In this document: positions 53,233 to 63,079 of the stretch, piece by piece | How positions within the stretch are numbered: position 1 is the stretch's first letter | How the letters are laid out: each line of letters opens with the position of its first letter | Translations under genes and position numbers: made by a program | NCBI GenBank assembly: GCA_900471515.1 | Contig: UCFC01000004.1 | Location: 124,001 to 188,000, forward strand | Direction: 5' to 3' | DNA from: Hyphomicrobiales bacterium | GTDB lineage: Bacteria > Pseudomonadota > Alphaproteobacteria > Rhizobiales > Rhizobiaceae | DNA length: 64,000 nucleotides | The notes under the pieces: model-generated | Database searches by the model: none | What the model saw: only the letters and a program-made list of their open reading frames with translations | What the model was told of the DNA's origin: nothing

Positions 53233-54274
53233 AGAAGATCGTCGTCCAGCCTTCGTTGGCGGTTTCGCTCTTGCCGTAGCCGACGCGGTCGGCAACCGCG
53301 CCGTCGGCATTGATGAGGATGATATCGCCGCCCTTGTTGGCGAGCTGCGGGCCGCCGTTTTCCGGGTCGAGCGTGATCGTGCGGAATTCGCCGGCGGCAA
53401 GCGAGCCCGACAGCGTCTGGCGGCGGCCTTCGCCGTCTTCCAGCGACCAGCCCTCGATCGAGGTCGTCACGTCGGAACGGTTGACGAGCGTCACCGTTTC
53501 GTCCTCGGTGCCGTCAGGGTGGTTGACCGGGTTGATCATGGCGGCGACGATGCGCAGCGAGGAGGCGACGATCGGCTGCGGGCGGCGGGTGCCTTCGCCG
53601 CGGCCCTGACCGCCCCTGTTGTCGCCGACGGGATGGCCGGTATTGGCATCCGTATTCCAGTTCTGCGACTGGAAACCGAGGAAGATTGCCACCCAGTGAT
53701 CGTCGTCGGCGAAATGGATCAGCAGCGCGCCATCCTGATTGGGCGCGTTGGTGGCGCGGAAGCTGCCGCTGTCGCCCTGGTTCATGTGAATGTCGTGAAT
53801 GCCCCTGCCGGGCTCGAAGCCGAAATATTCGTCCAGCTTGTTGTTCTCCGGCCCCCAGGCTTCGCCGAAGGCGTAGAAATGGATGGACTTGTCGGCAATG
53901 CCTTCCTGCACGATCGGTTCGATGAAATCGCGCAGGTCGTTCTTCGGGCCGTTGAGCTGGAAGGGGGCGACGTCCATATCCTCGCGCTCGATCATGCCGC
54001 CGCGCACATAGTCGATCGCCAGATCCTGCCGGTCGCCCCTGATGTCGGTCAGGCCCATCGGCAGGGCTTCGAGCTCGGCCGTCAGCTCCGGATGCTGGAA
54101 GTTCATGACATTGGCATAGAGCAGGTCGTGCGGCGATTCCTTCGAGCGCACGTTCATGGCGATGCGATAGCTGGCGCCATCGGCCTCGATGCGGATTTCG
54201 ATATGCGGATCGTTGTCGTCGTCAAGGGCAAGCGCCGAAGCCGTACCCTTCAGCACCTTGTAATTCCGGAGCAT
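53231..54274 (-). CDS. DUF2278 protein with C-terminal lamin-tail domain
   Basis: A 347-residue protein. Residues 1-215 match DUF2278 (YukJ-like): MLRNYKVLKGTASALALDDD, FHFYAFGEAWGP-like segment IHFYAFGEAWGPEN, GIHDIHMNQGD and WVAIFLGFQSQNWNTD. Residues about 235-347 are a beta-sandwich LTD (lamin tail) domain with NPVNHPDGTEDETVTLVNRS and IILINADGAVADRVGYGK. There is no signal peptide. Function is unknown; the combination is seen in other bacteria. The longer frame to 55042 is a shadow of the aldo/keto reductase gene. Confidence 0.85.
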   Translation of the reverse strand: MLRNYKVLKGTASALALDDDNDPHIEIRIEADGASYRIAMNVRSKESPHDLLYANVMNFQHPELTAELEALPMGLTDIRGDRQDLAIDYVRGGMIEREDMDVAPFQLNGPKNDLRDFIEPIVQEGIADKSIHFYAFGEAWGPENNKLDEYFGFEPGRGIHDIHMNQGDSGSFRATNAPNQDGALLIHFADDDHWVAIFLGFQSQNWNTDANTGHPVGDNRGGQGRGEGTRRPQPIVASSLRIVAAMINPVNHPDGTEDETVTLVNRSDVTTSIEGWSLEDGEGRRQTLSGSLAAGEFRTITLDPENGGPQLANKGGDIILINADGAVADRVGYGKSETANEGWTTIF

Positions 54275-54369
54275 GGTGAACCTCGTGGTGGGGGACGAAG
54301 CATCACGATAGCATGGCGGAAACGCATCTTTTGTGACGCCTGTTTCCGCCATGCAAGGCTTTGAAGAGC

Positions 54370-55428
54370 CTACTTCTTCACATGCGGGGCGAAGAGTTCC
54401 ATGTCGGCCTCGCTCAGCCGCTCGTTGGCGGTGTTGAGCTGGTGCCAGTAGGGATAGATGACCGGCGGCACGCTGACATCGTCGAGGCGCTTGCGCTCCT
54501 CGGCAGACAGTTTCAGGTCGGCGGCGGCGAGGTTGTCCTTGAACTGGGCTTCGGTGCGGCCGCCGATGATGACCGAGGTGACGGCCCTGCGGCCGATCAG
54601 CCAGGCGAGCGCCACCTGGGCTGCGGAAACGCCGCGTTCCTGGCCGATCGCCACCAGCGTCTCGACGATGTTCCAGAGGCGGTTTTCGTCGCGGATCGGC
54701 GGTTCGGTCCAGCCGGCGAACTGGCGGGTGCCTTCGGGGGCGGCGGCGTTGCGGCGGTGCTTGCCCGAGAGCAGGCCGCCGGCGAGCGGGCTCCAGACGA
54801 GCACGCCGAGGCCCTGGTCGATCGAGATCGGCAGCAGCTCGTATTCGGCGTCGCGGGCTTCCAGCGTATAGTGGATCTGCTGGCTGACGAAGCGCTGGTA
54901 CTTGTATTCGTTGGCGATGCCGAGCGCCTTCATGATGTGCCAGCCGGAATAGTTCGAGCAGCCGACATAACGCACCTTGCCCTGCCTGATGAGCGTATCG
55001 AGCGCTTCCATCGTCTCTTCGAGCGGCGTCTGGCCGTCCCATTCATGGACCTGGTAGAGGTCGATGACATCGGTCTTCATGCGCTTGAGGCTTGCCTCGC
55101 ATTCGCGGATCAGGTGGTAGCGCGACAGGCCGCGATCGTTCGGGCCGTCGCCCATGCCGAAGCGGGCCTTGGTGGCGAGCAGCACGCCGTTCGGGCGCTT
55201 GCCGCCCAGCACTTCGCCGATGATGCGTTCGGATTCGCCCGCGGAATAGACATTGGCCGTATCGATCAGGTTGACGCCGGCATCGAGGCAGATATCGACC
55301 ATGCGGCGGGCTTCCTGCACGCCGAGATCGCCGACGGTCCTGGCCCAGCCGACGCCGCCGAAAGTCATCGTGCCCATGGTCACGGTGGAAACTTTAAGGC
55401 CGGATCGGCCGAGCAAACGATATTCCAT
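54370..55428 (-). CDS. Aldo/keto reductase
   Basis: A 352-residue TIM-barrel reductase of the longer YajO/Tas-like group: RLLGRSGLKVSTVTMGTMTFG at the start (in part: LGRSGLKVSTVTMGTMTF), NLIDTANVYSAGESE with catalytic Asp and Tyr, LATKARFGMG (Lys) and DLYQVHEWDGQT (His), and TSVIIGGRTEAQFKDNL for the coenzyme phosphate. It has GAGGAA upstream of the ATG. Substrate unknown. Confidence 0.9.
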   Translation of the reverse strand: MEYRLLGRSGLKVSTVTMGTMTFGGVGWARTVGDLGVQEARRMVDICLDAGVNLIDTANVYSAGESERIIGEVLGGKRPNGVLLATKARFGMGDGPNDRGLSRYHLIRECEASLKRMKTDVIDLYQVHEWDGQTPLEETMEALDTLIRQGKVRYVGCSNYSGWHIMKALGIANEYKYQRFVSQQIHYTLEARDAEYELLPISIDQGLGVLVWSPLAGGLLSGKHRRNAAAPEGTRQFAGWTEPPIRDENRLWNIVETLVAIGQERGVSAAQVALAWLIGRRAVTSVIIGGRTEAQFKDNLAAADLKLSAEERKRLDDVSVPPVIYPYWHQLNTANERLSEADMELFAPHVKK

Positions 55429-55692
55429 TGAAATTCCTCCTCATGAAAATGGCCTGACTGACGTGCCGCAATGCGGCCGGCGGTCAACCGGCTGACGCAT
55501 GTCGCGCAAAAGGGTGGGGCGGTCTTGCGGTAGCGACATGCAGACACAAATGCGTAGAGCGTGGCACGCGAATCCGAAAGATCGCAACGCGCCTCCGATC
55601 TTCACGCCTGCGTGAGCTTACGCCCTCCGTTCGTCCCGCGCGAGAACTTTCGGCCTGTGGCACAGCGCGCGGCGGGCCTGCCCGGACGGCAG

Positions 55693-56034
55693 TCATCTTC
55701 CGGATCGGACGGCGATCACCATTTCCGCGGCCACGGCTGGGCTTTGTCGCTCCATTTCCCTCGTCAGGACGCGCGTGTAGACCGGGCTTTCATCCCTGTC
55801 CACGGCATCGAGCAGGGCACGCCGCTCGCCGGAACAGGAACTGCTGATGATGATGCCGAGTTCCAGTGGCGATCCCTGTTGCGAGGCATAGGCCCGTGCG
55901 CGCGAGCGAAGGCATTCGGTATAGGCCTGGCCCTCCGGGTAATCGTTCAGATCCTTGTGCGACCGGCTGCCGCCGGCCGTCTGGCAGCTGGCAAGGCAGG
56001 CAGAGCAGAGCATCAGCAGGACAAAGCGCTTCAT
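55693..56034 (-). CDS. Putative lipoprotein
   Basis: A 113-residue protein starting MKRFVLLMLCSACLASCQTA, a lipoprotein signal with lipobox LASC (lipidated Cys at position 17). The mature part is short and polar, with two further cysteines (TECLRSRARAYA and SSSCSGERRAL). No known family recognised. It stands alone; 55,429-55,692 upstream of the neighbouring reductase holds nothing recognisable. Confidence 0.65.
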   Translation of the reverse strand: MKRFVLLMLCSACLASCQTAGGSRSHKDLNDYPEGQAYTECLRSRARAYASQQGSPLELGIIISSSCSGERRALLDAVDRDESPVYTRVLTREMERQSPAVAAEMVIAVRSGR

Positions 56035-56273
56035 TTCATTCCAGACATACGGAAAAAGGGTGTTGGCGTGCAATTTCAATCTGTGGTTTAAACGATTCCG
56101 TCCGTTTGGCAAGGGGGCGGCATTGGGCGACGATCCCGGAGGAGCAGGGCAGGGACGCATCGGGCGGGAACGCCGGGAGGGCCGGACGGAGCTTGCTGTC
56201 TGTGCGCGGCCCTGTCACACCGCTGTAAAACACCCCCAATAAGGAGGGGCATCACCATCCGAGGATACCTTCC

Positions 56274-57251
56274 ATGAAAACTCTTGTTTCTGCCGCCGCA
56301 CTGCTTGCAGCAAGCCTTCTCGCGATCCCGGCTTCCGCTGCCAACCTCGTTCTCTATACCAGCCAGCCGAACGAAGACGCGCAGGCGACCGTGGACGGCT
56401 TCATGGCCGCCAATCCCGATATCAAGGTCGACTGGGTGCGCGACGGCACGCCGAAGATCATGGCGAAGCTCCAGGCTGAAATCCAGGCCGGCAACCCGGT
56501 TGCCGACGTCCTGCTGATCGCCGATGTCGTGACGCTCGAGCGCCTCAAGGAAGACGGCAAGCTGCTCGCCTACAAGTCGCCGGAAGCTGCCCAGTATGAC
56601 GCCGCCCTCTACGACGCCGACGGCTATTACTACTCCACGAAGCTCATTACGACCGGCATCATGTACAACACGTCGGCCGCCATGAAGCCGACGAGCTGGA
56701 AGGACCTGGTCAAGCCGGAAGCCAAGGGCCTCGTCACCATGCCGAGCCCGCTTGCCTCGGGTGCCGCTCTCATCCACGCCCAGACGCTCGCCGCCGTTCC
56801 GGGCCTCGGCTGGGACTTCTACAAGTCGCTTGCCGATAATGCCGCCGTCGCTTCCGGCGGCAACGGCGTCGTGCTGAAGTCCGTCGCCTCGGGCGAAAAG
56901 GCTTACGGCATGGTCGTCGATTACCTGCCGATCCGCGAAAAGGCCAAGGGTGCCCCGGTCGAGTTCGTCTTCCCGAGCGAAGGCGTTTCGGCCGTGACCG
57001 AGCCGGTCGGCATTCTCGCCAGCGCCAAGAATGTCGATGCCGCCAAGAAGTTCGTCGATTACGTTCTCTCCGAAAAGGGCCAGGAAGGCTTCCTGAAGCT
57101 CGGCTACATTCCGGCCCGCAACGGCATGAAGCTGCCCGACGGTTTCCCGGCACGCGACACGATCAAGGTTCTGCCGGTCAATGCCGCCGAAGCCCTGAAG
57201 AACACCGACAAGGACCTGAAGACCTTTACGGATCTGTTCGGTTCGAAATAA
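56274..57251 (+). CDS. ABC transporter substrate-binding protein, Fbp type
   Basis: A 325-residue periplasmic binding protein: signal peptide (about 1-22, ASA-AN), then LVLYTSQPNEDAQATVDGFM, DVLLIADVVTLERLKEDGKL (in part), YYYSTKLITTGIMYNTS and a C-terminal hinge region. It belongs to the ferric-iron/2-aminoethylphosphonate/thiamine group; the GIMYNTS segment and the single fused permease fit ferric or phosphonate import, which the sequence cannot separate. AGGAGG-like sites precede the start. First gene of a three-gene operon. Confidence 0.9.
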   Translation: MKTLVSAAALLAASLLAIPASAANLVLYTSQPNEDAQATVDGFMAANPDIKVDWVRDGTPKIMAKLQAEIQAGNPVADVLLIADVVTLERLKEDGKLLAYKSPEAAQYDAALYDADGYYYSTKLITTGIMYNTSAAMKPTSWKDLVKPEAKGLVTMPSPLASGAALIHAQTLAAVPGLGWDFYKSLADNAAVASGGNGVVLKSVASGEKAYGMVVDYLPIREKAKGAPVEFVFPSEGVSAVTEPVGILASAKNVDAAKKFVDYVLSEKGQEGFLKLGYIPARNGMKLPDGFPARDTIKVLPVNAAEALKNTDKDLKTFTDLFGSK

Positions 57252-57258
57252 TAGACCC

Positions 57259-58953
57259 ATGCAGGGCTATATACGTCCAGGAAACAGCCAGCCCGTCTGG
57301 CTGTTTCCTTTTATCGTTTGCGTGGTGCTTTTCCTGAGCGTGCTGCCTCTTGCGCGGCTCGCGGTCGTCGGCATTGCCGCTTTCGCCAATGGCGGCATCA
57401 CGGTGGTTCTTTCCGACCCCATGGTCTGGTCGGCGGTCTATTACACCATCGTCACGGCGGTTCTCGGCACGGTGATCTCGCTCGCCATCGGCTGCGCTTT
57501 CGCCTATCTGCTGACGCTGACCGATATTCCGGCCAAGGGGCCGCTCAGCTTCTTCTTCGTGCTGCCGATGATGATCCCGCCGCAGGTCACGGCGCTCGCC
57601 TGGGTGCAGATGTCGGGGCCGTCGAGCCCGCTTCTGAAAGCGCTGCATATCGCGCCGCCGCTCGGCTCGCCGCAGCCGCTCTATTCGGTCGGCGGCATTG
57701 CGCTGCTTTACGGCGTGCAGCATGCGCCGCTCGTCTATCTGGCGCTGAGGGCAGGGCTGATGACCCTGCCGCGCGACGGGGTGGAGGCGGCCCGGCTTTC
57801 GGGGGCGTCGAGCCTGCGCGTCTTTCGCGATATCATCTTGCCGCTGTCGCTGCCGGGGGTGATTGCGGGGGCGGCGATCTCCTTCGTGTCCTGCACCGGC
57901 AATTTCGGCATTCCGGCGATCCTCGGCATTCCCGCCTCGATCTTCACGCTGCCGACGCTGATCTTTTCCAAGTTTACCGCCTTTACCGGCCGCACCTTCG
58001 GCGACGTGGCGCTGCTGTCCGCCATTATCGCGCTGATCTCGGTCGCCGGCCTTGGCATTCAGGATCGGGCGCTGCGCGGGCGCGACTATCGCGTCATCGG
58101 CCTTTCCGGCGCGACCGCCGCTTTCGAACTTGGCGGGTGGAAGCTTGTCTTCACGCCGCTGCTCTGGATCATCCTGTTCTTCATGCTGGCGGCGCCCTTC
58201 TTCGCGCTGGTCGCGGGCGCGCTGGTGCCGGCCTATGGCGTGCCGCTCACCTTCAAGACGATGACCTTCCATGCCTTCGAGGAAATCCTCTTCCGGCAGG
58301 CGGTGACGCGCACGGCTTTCGTCAATTCGCTGTCGCTGGCGAGCGGGGCGGCCGTCGGGCTGCTGTTCGTGACGGTGCTGGCGGCCTATGCGCTGACACG
58401 GCGCCGGGACAGGCTCTCGCGCATCGTCGCCAGCCTTGTCGAAATTCCCTATTCGCTGCCCGGCATCGTCATGGCGGTGTGTTTCATCCTCGTCTTTGCC
58501 GCCCCCGTTCCGGTGCTCAACGTGCCGCTCTACGGCACGGTCTGGATCATTCTCATCGCCTATTTCTCCTCCTTCTTCGCCGTCAGCCTGAAGCCTGTCG
58601 TCAGCGCCTTTCACCAGCTCGATCCGGCGCTGGAGGAGGCGGCGCGGCTTTCGGGGGCCGGCTTCTTCCGGCGGCTCAAGGATATCATCGTGCCGCTGGT
58701 CGCGCCGGCGGCCGGCGCCTCGGTCATCCTCGTCTTCCTGATTGCCTGCAACGAGCTGACGATTTCGGCGCTGCTCTGGTCGGCGGGCACGCAGACGCTC
58801 GGTGTGGCCATCTACAATCTCGACGACAGCGGCAGTTCCGACCTTGCTTCGGCGCTCTCCGTGCTTGTCGTCTTCATGGTCGTCGCCATGATGCTGCTTC
58901 TGGAGCTTCTGGCGAACCGTCTGCCCAAGGGAGTGGTGCCGTGGCGAAGCTGA
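57259..58953 (+). CDS. ABC transporter permease, two fused membrane domains
   Basis: A 564-residue inner-membrane protein with about 12 helices and two EAA loops: DGVEAARLSGASSLRVFRDIIL in part (GVEAARLSGASSLRVFRDI, about 173-195) and PALEEAARLSGAGFFRRLKD (about 455-475). This two-in-one arrangement is typical of FbpB/PhnU-type importers. The ATPase gene overlaps its 3' end by 13 bp. Confidence 0.92.
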   Translation: MQGYIRPGNSQPVWLFPFIVCVVLFLSVLPLARLAVVGIAAFANGGITVVLSDPMVWSAVYYTIVTAVLGTVISLAIGCAFAYLLTLTDIPAKGPLSFFFVLPMMIPPQVTALAWVQMSGPSSPLLKALHIAPPLGSPQPLYSVGGIALLYGVQHAPLVYLALRAGLMTLPRDGVEAARLSGASSLRVFRDIILPLSLPGVIAGAAISFVSCTGNFGIPAILGIPASIFTLPTLIFSKFTAFTGRTFGDVALLSAIIALISVAGLGIQDRALRGRDYRVIGLSGATAAFELGGWKLVFTPLLWIILFFMLAAPFFALVAGALVPAYGVPLTFKTMTFHAFEEILFRQAVTRTAFVNSLSLASGAAVGLLFVTVLAAYALTRRRDRLSRIVASLVEIPYSLPGIVMAVCFILVFAAPVPVLNVPLYGTVWIILIAYFSSFFAVSLKPVVSAFHQLDPALEEAARLSGAGFFRRLKDIIVPLVAPAAGASVILVFLIACNELTISALLWSAGTQTLGVAIYNLDDSGSSDLASALSVLVVFMVVAMMLLLELLANRLPKGVVPWRS

Positions 58954-59960
58954 TCCTCAACCAGGTGGCCAAGGATTTCGGCACGGGCAGGGCGGCCGTC
59001 AGCGGCTTTTCGCTCGATGTGCGCGAGGGCGGCTTCCTGGCGCTGCTCGGACCCTCCGGCTGCGGCAAGACGACGGTGCTGCGCATGATCGCCGGTTTCG
59101 AGACGCCGAGCGACGGTTCCATCCATCTCGGCGAACGGCTGCTTGCGGACGCCTCGCAATCGCTGCCGCCGGAAAGGCGCAACATGGCGATGGTGTTCCA
59201 GTCCTATGCGCTCTGGCCGCATATGAGCGTCGCCGACAATGTCGGCTATCCCCTGAAGGTGCGCGGCATTTCGGGCGAGGCCTACAGGACCAGGGTGCGC
59301 GAGGCGCTGTCGACCGTTCGCCTCGTCGATTATGCCGAGCGGCGGCCGGCCGATCTCTCCGGCGGCCAGCGGCAGCGCGTGGCGCTCGCCCGCTGCCTCG
59401 TCACGTCGCCCGATGTCGTGCTGCTTGACGAGCCGCTTGCCAATCTCGACCGGCATCTCAAGCAGGAGATGGAAGAGACCTTCCGCGAGTTCCACCAGCG
59501 CTCGGGCGCGACGATGATCTATGTGACGCACGACCAGAGCGAGGCGATGGCGCTGGCGACCGATATCGCCGTCATGTCCGAGGGGCGCCTGCTGCAGGTG
59601 GCGCCGCCGGCGGAAATCTATGCGCGGCCGGAAGGGCGCACGGTCGGCGGCCTGATCGGCCGCGGCGCGATCGTCACGCTGCCGGTCATGGGCCATGAAC
59701 GCGATCTGGAATGGCACGAGCTGGAGGATGCGCTGCATGCCGCGAATACGGACGGTGCCGATATTCTCGTGCGGCCGGAAGATGTGGTCATCGGGGTCGA
59801 GGGGGCTGCCGCAACGGTCGAATCGGCCCTTTACGAGGGCGAGCGTTACGCGGTGAAGCTGATGCTCGGCAACGGCCAGGTGCTGCGCGCCTTCAGCCGC
59901 GTGGCCGTCGTGCCCGGAGAGGCGGTGCGCGTCATCATCCGGGCCGGCTGGCGGCTTTGA
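58941..59960 (+). CDS. ABC transporter ATP-binding protein
   Basis: A 339-residue ATPase starting at GTG (58941) inside the permease end. Walker A GPSGCGKTT, Q-loop FQSYALWPH, signature LSGGQRQRVALARCL, Walker B VVLLDEPLANLD and switch His YVTHDQSEAM are all present. The C-terminal about 90 residues form a TOBE domain (ILVRPEDVVIG). It energises the import of the substrate bound by the SBP encoded two genes upstream. The very long frame running back through the permease gene is a shadow. Confidence 0.93.
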   Translation: MAKLILNQVAKDFGTGRAAVSGFSLDVREGGFLALLGPSGCGKTTVLRMIAGFETPSDGSIHLGERLLADASQSLPPERRNMAMVFQSYALWPHMSVADNVGYPLKVRGISGEAYRTRVREALSTVRLVDYAERRPADLSGGQRQRVALARCLVTSPDVVLLDEPLANLDRHLKQEMEETFREFHQRSGATMIYVTHDQSEAMALATDIAVMSEGRLLQVAPPAEIYARPEGRTVGGLIGRGAIVTLPVMGHERDLEWHELEDALHAANTDGADILVRPEDVVIGVEGAAATVESALYEGERYAVKLMLGNGQVLRAFSRVAVVPGEAVRVIIRAGWRL

Positions 59961-59982
59961 GGGACGGGCGGTTCGTCTGCCG

Positions 59983-60016
59983 CGCAAAACCGCTGCACAC
60001 TTTTGCTGGAATTGCT
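59983..60016. repeat. Rhizobial palindromic repeat, short copy
   Basis: CGCAAAACCGCTGCACACTT plus TTGCTGGAATTGCT is identical to the end of the repeat at 53133-53232 over the whole 34 bp. It lies 35 bp before the start of the next gene. Confidence 0.75.
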
Positions 60017-60050
60017 TTACTAATGGCCTGATGCCAACCGGGAATGCCTG

Positions 60051-61160
60051 ATGTCGCTTCGCCTTGCCACATTCAATGTCGAGAACCTGCTTACCCGTTT
60101 CGATTTCACCGGCTATCGCAACCAGCTCCGGCAGGACCGCGTCATCAAGCTGTTCGAGGTCAATAGCGAAGGCGTCTACCAGCAGCTGGAACAGGCGCGG
60201 GTGATCGCTTCCACCGACGACACGCGGCAGATGACGGCGCTGGCGATCGCGGATGCGGATGCCGACATTCTGTGCCTGCAGGAGATCGACAACATGGCCG
60301 CCCTGCAGGCCTTCGAATATGGCTATCTCTACCGCATGGTCGGCAACGGCTACCGGCAGAAATACCTGGTCGAGGGCAATGACAGCCGCGGCATCGACGT
60401 GGCGGTGCTGATGCGCGAGGAAACGCGCGACGGGCAGAAGATCGAGCTTCGGGACATCAAGAGCCATGCGATGGCAACCTACCGCGATTTCGATCTCTTC
60501 GACGAGGAACTCGCCACGACCAACCGGCCGGACGACAAGATCTTCAAGCGCGACTGCCTGGAACTGGACCTGCGGATCGGCGGCGTGCCGATGACGCTTT
60601 ATGTCGTGCATTTCAAATCGATGGGCAGCCCGCGCGAAGGGCTGGACGGCCGGCAATCGACCCTGCCGATCCGCCGGGCCGAGGCGCGCGCGGTGCGCCG
60701 CATCATCGAGGACAGGTTCGGCGCAGGCCATACCGCCAGGAAGAATTTCGTCATCTGCGGCGACATGAACGACTATCAGGAACGCGTCGACGTCATCGGC
60801 CGGCGCGGCGCGGGCTACCGGTTCGAGCATCAGGACGAGGCCGAAAGCGCGCTTGACGTTTTCAGCCATGACGGTTTTGCCGAAAATGTCGTGCGCCGGC
60901 GCGATCCGCTCGACCGCTGGACGCTCTATCATTCGCGCGGACCGGAGGAGCAGTGGCTCTGCCAGCTCGATTATCTCTGGCTGTCGCCGGCGCTTGCCGC
61001 TTCCAATGCCACGCGCATCCCGGAAATCATCCGCCACGGACAGCCCTATCGCACCATCTTCCCGCCGGGGCAGGAGGTGGAGCGCTATCCGCGCACCGGC
61101 TGGGACAGGCCGAAAGCATCCGACCATTGCCCCGTCGTCATGACCCTGGATCTCTTATGA
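60051..61160 (+). CDS. Endonuclease/exonuclease/phosphatase family protein
   Basis: A 369-residue metal-dependent phosphoesterase: RLATFNVENLLTRFDF (Asn), LCLQEIDNMAAL (metal-binding Glu), VVHFKSMGSPREG, VICGDMNDYQER (Asp/Asn) and KASDHCPVVMTL (His) are the five usual EEP motifs. The substrate may be nucleic acid, a phosphoinositide or a nucleotide. The NUDIX gene starts within its stop codon (ATGA), which suggests linked nucleotide processing. Confidence 0.88.
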   Translation: MSLRLATFNVENLLTRFDFTGYRNQLRQDRVIKLFEVNSEGVYQQLEQARVIASTDDTRQMTALAIADADADILCLQEIDNMAALQAFEYGYLYRMVGNGYRQKYLVEGNDSRGIDVAVLMREETRDGQKIELRDIKSHAMATYRDFDLFDEELATTNRPDDKIFKRDCLELDLRIGGVPMTLYVVHFKSMGSPREGLDGRQSTLPIRRAEARAVRRIIEDRFGAGHTARKNFVICGDMNDYQERVDVIGRRGAGYRFEHQDEAESALDVFSHDGFAENVVRRRDPLDRWTLYHSRGPEEQWLCQLDYLWLSPALAASNATRIPEIIRHGQPYRTIFPPGQEVERYPRTGWDRPKASDHCPVVMTLDLL

Positions 61161-61900
61161 CCGCACATTTTTCAGAAGACCTTTCCGCCTTTCCGCCGGA
61201 GCAGACGGTTTTTCCGATCGCCGGCACCAATCTGCGCGTGCTTGACGGCGAGCATCCGCTGCTTGTCGCCAATCGGGCGGCGATCCGCGAGAACTGGGAG
61301 CGCGAAATCGCCGCCAACCCGGCGCTCTTCGACGGCCGCATGGTGCTGCAGCACCGGCTGAAGCTTTCCGAGGAGGGCATTGCCAGCGAGGCGCATACCG
61401 TTCCCTTCTCGACCTTCATGTGGTGGCGCAGGCAGCCGCAGCGAGAGGGCGCCATCCATCTCTTCGCCTATCCGGTGCTGGAATCGTCCGACGGCGCGCT
61501 GGTCGCCATCCGCATGGGCGCGCATACGGCCAATCCCGGCCAGGTCTATTTCGCCGCCGGCTCGCTGGAGCCCGAGGATGTCGTCGACGGGCGTTGCGAC
61601 ATCGACGGCAACATGGCCCGCGAAGTGATGGAGGAGACGGGGCTGGATCTTGCCGATGCCGTGGCGGGCGAGGGGCTTCATGCCAGCCATATCCGCCGCT
61701 CGGTCTCGATTTTCCGGCTGTTCCGCTTCGGCATGACGGCCGACGAGATGGTGGATTTCATTGGCCGGCATATGCTTGTCGCCGAGGATAAGGAAATCGC
61801 CGGTGCGGTCGCGATCCGCTCGGCCGATCCGCACGCGCATCCCTACAATGCCTCGATGCTGCCGATCATCGACTGGTATTTTGGAGGCAAGCGGGTCTGA
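61157..61900 (+). CDS. NUDIX hydrolase
   Basis: A 247-residue hydrolase. The Nudix box reads about GSLEPEDVVDG then NMAREVMEETGLDL (about residues 136-166), keeping REVMEETG for metal binding but with a longer insertion than usual. The extended N-terminal part (1-100) lacks a known fold. Family members cleave nucleoside diphosphates linked to other groups. Coupled by a 4-bp overlap to the EEP gene. Confidence 0.87.
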   Translation: MTAHFSEDLSAFPPEQTVFPIAGTNLRVLDGEHPLLVANRAAIRENWEREIAANPALFDGRMVLQHRLKLSEEGIASEAHTVPFSTFMWWRRQPQREGAIHLFAYPVLESSDGALVAIRMGAHTANPGQVYFAAGSLEPEDVVDGRCDIDGNMAREVMEETGLDLADAVAGEGLHASHIRRSVSIFRLFRFGMTADEMVDFIGRHMLVAEDKEIAGAVAIRSADPHAHPYNASMLPIIDWYFGGKRV

Positions 61901-61964
61901 AGCTTGCACTTGTGCCGTCTGTCGGGCAGTTTGACGGTTCGATGACCGATTCAGGGAGGCCGAT

Positions 61965-62876
61965 GTGGCGTTAAGCTACAGCGTCTATGACGTGTTCACC
62001 GACACCAAGCTTGCCGGCAATCCGCTGGCCGTGATCTTTGATGGCGAAGGGCTCGAGGACGAGGCGATGCAGGCGATTGCCCGCGAAACCAACCTCTCCG
62101 AGACGGTTTTCGTGCAGCCCGCCGACAATCCCGCCTATACGGCGCGCATCCGTATCTTCACCCCCGGCCGGGAGCTGCCCTTTGCCGGGCATCCGACCGT
62201 CGGCACGGCGATCGCCCTGGCGGAGCGGGCGCACGGGGCCGCGCGGCTCGATCTCGTTTCGGTGCTGGAGGAAAATGTCGGGCCGGTGCGCTGCGCCGTC
62301 AGGCTGCGCGAAGGCGAGGCGAGCTTTGCCGAATTCGACCTGCCGCGCAAATCCCAGCAGATATCGCTGCCGCTCGACAAGGCCGGCATCGCCGACGCGC
62401 TTTCCCTGAAGACGACCGAGATCGGCTTCGAGAATCATGTGCCGTCGATCTGGAGCGCCGGCGTGCCCTTCCTGATGGTGCCGGTCCACGACGTCGGCGC
62501 GGCCGAGCGGCTGGAGTTCGACCCGCAGCTCTGGGAGAAGACGGTGCCCTTCGTGGACGGCGCGCTCGCCTCGGCCTATATCTACTGCCGCGGCGGCGTG
62601 AACCATGTCGCAAAGTTCCACGCGCGCATGTTTGCAAGCGGCATGGGCATTTCCGAGGACCCGGCCACCGGTTCGGCCGCCGCTGCCCTGTCGGGCGCGA
62701 TCAACCATTTCGACCGGCTGACGGACGGGCATCATCCCGTGCTCATCGAACAGGGCGTGGAGATGGGCCGCCCGTCCTTCATCCACCTGCATATGGACAT
62801 CGAAGGCGGGGCCATTTCGAACGCCCGGATCGGCGGTCAGGCGGTGCGGATTGCGAGCGGCACGCTCGACCTTTGA
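61965..62876 (+). CDS. PhzF family protein
   Basis: A 303-residue two-fold-symmetric diaminopimelate-epimerase-like protein starting at GTG (61965), preceded by GGGAGG. Motifs: YSVYDVFTDTKLAGNPLAVI in part, TNLSETVFV (catalytic Glu, about E47), PFAGHPTVGTA and SEDPATGSAAAALSGA. Role outside phenazine makers is unknown; isomerase activity is likely. Confidence 0.92.
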   Translation: MALSYSVYDVFTDTKLAGNPLAVIFDGEGLEDEAMQAIARETNLSETVFVQPADNPAYTARIRIFTPGRELPFAGHPTVGTAIALAERAHGAARLDLVSVLEENVGPVRCAVRLREGEASFAEFDLPRKSQQISLPLDKAGIADALSLKTTEIGFENHVPSIWSAGVPFLMVPVHDVGAAERLEFDPQLWEKTVPFVDGALASAYIYCRGGVNHVAKFHARMFASGMGISEDPATGSAAAALSGAINHFDRLTDGHHPVLIEQGVEMGRPSFIHLHMDIEGGAISNARIGGQAVRIASGTLDL

Positions 62877-63003
62877 TTTCATTGGATTTCCAGCGCCTGA
62901 CAAAAAAACTTCGCAATTAACCAAAGAAATTTCGAGAGGGCGCTAGACAAGCCGGACGATCCTATTTATATGCCCCGTCACACCGCGCAGCCAAGCTCGG
63001 TAC

Positions 63004-63079
<76 letters not shown>

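Noticed and set aside
54275..55042. Extension of the DUF2278 frame toward 55042
   Set aside because: It overlaps the aldo/keto reductase out of frame; MLRNYKVLKG at 54274 is the family start.
57318..58940. Very long forward frame running into the ABC ATPase gene
   Set aside because: The part before 58,941 is a shadow of the permease gene; only the ATPase part has family motifs.
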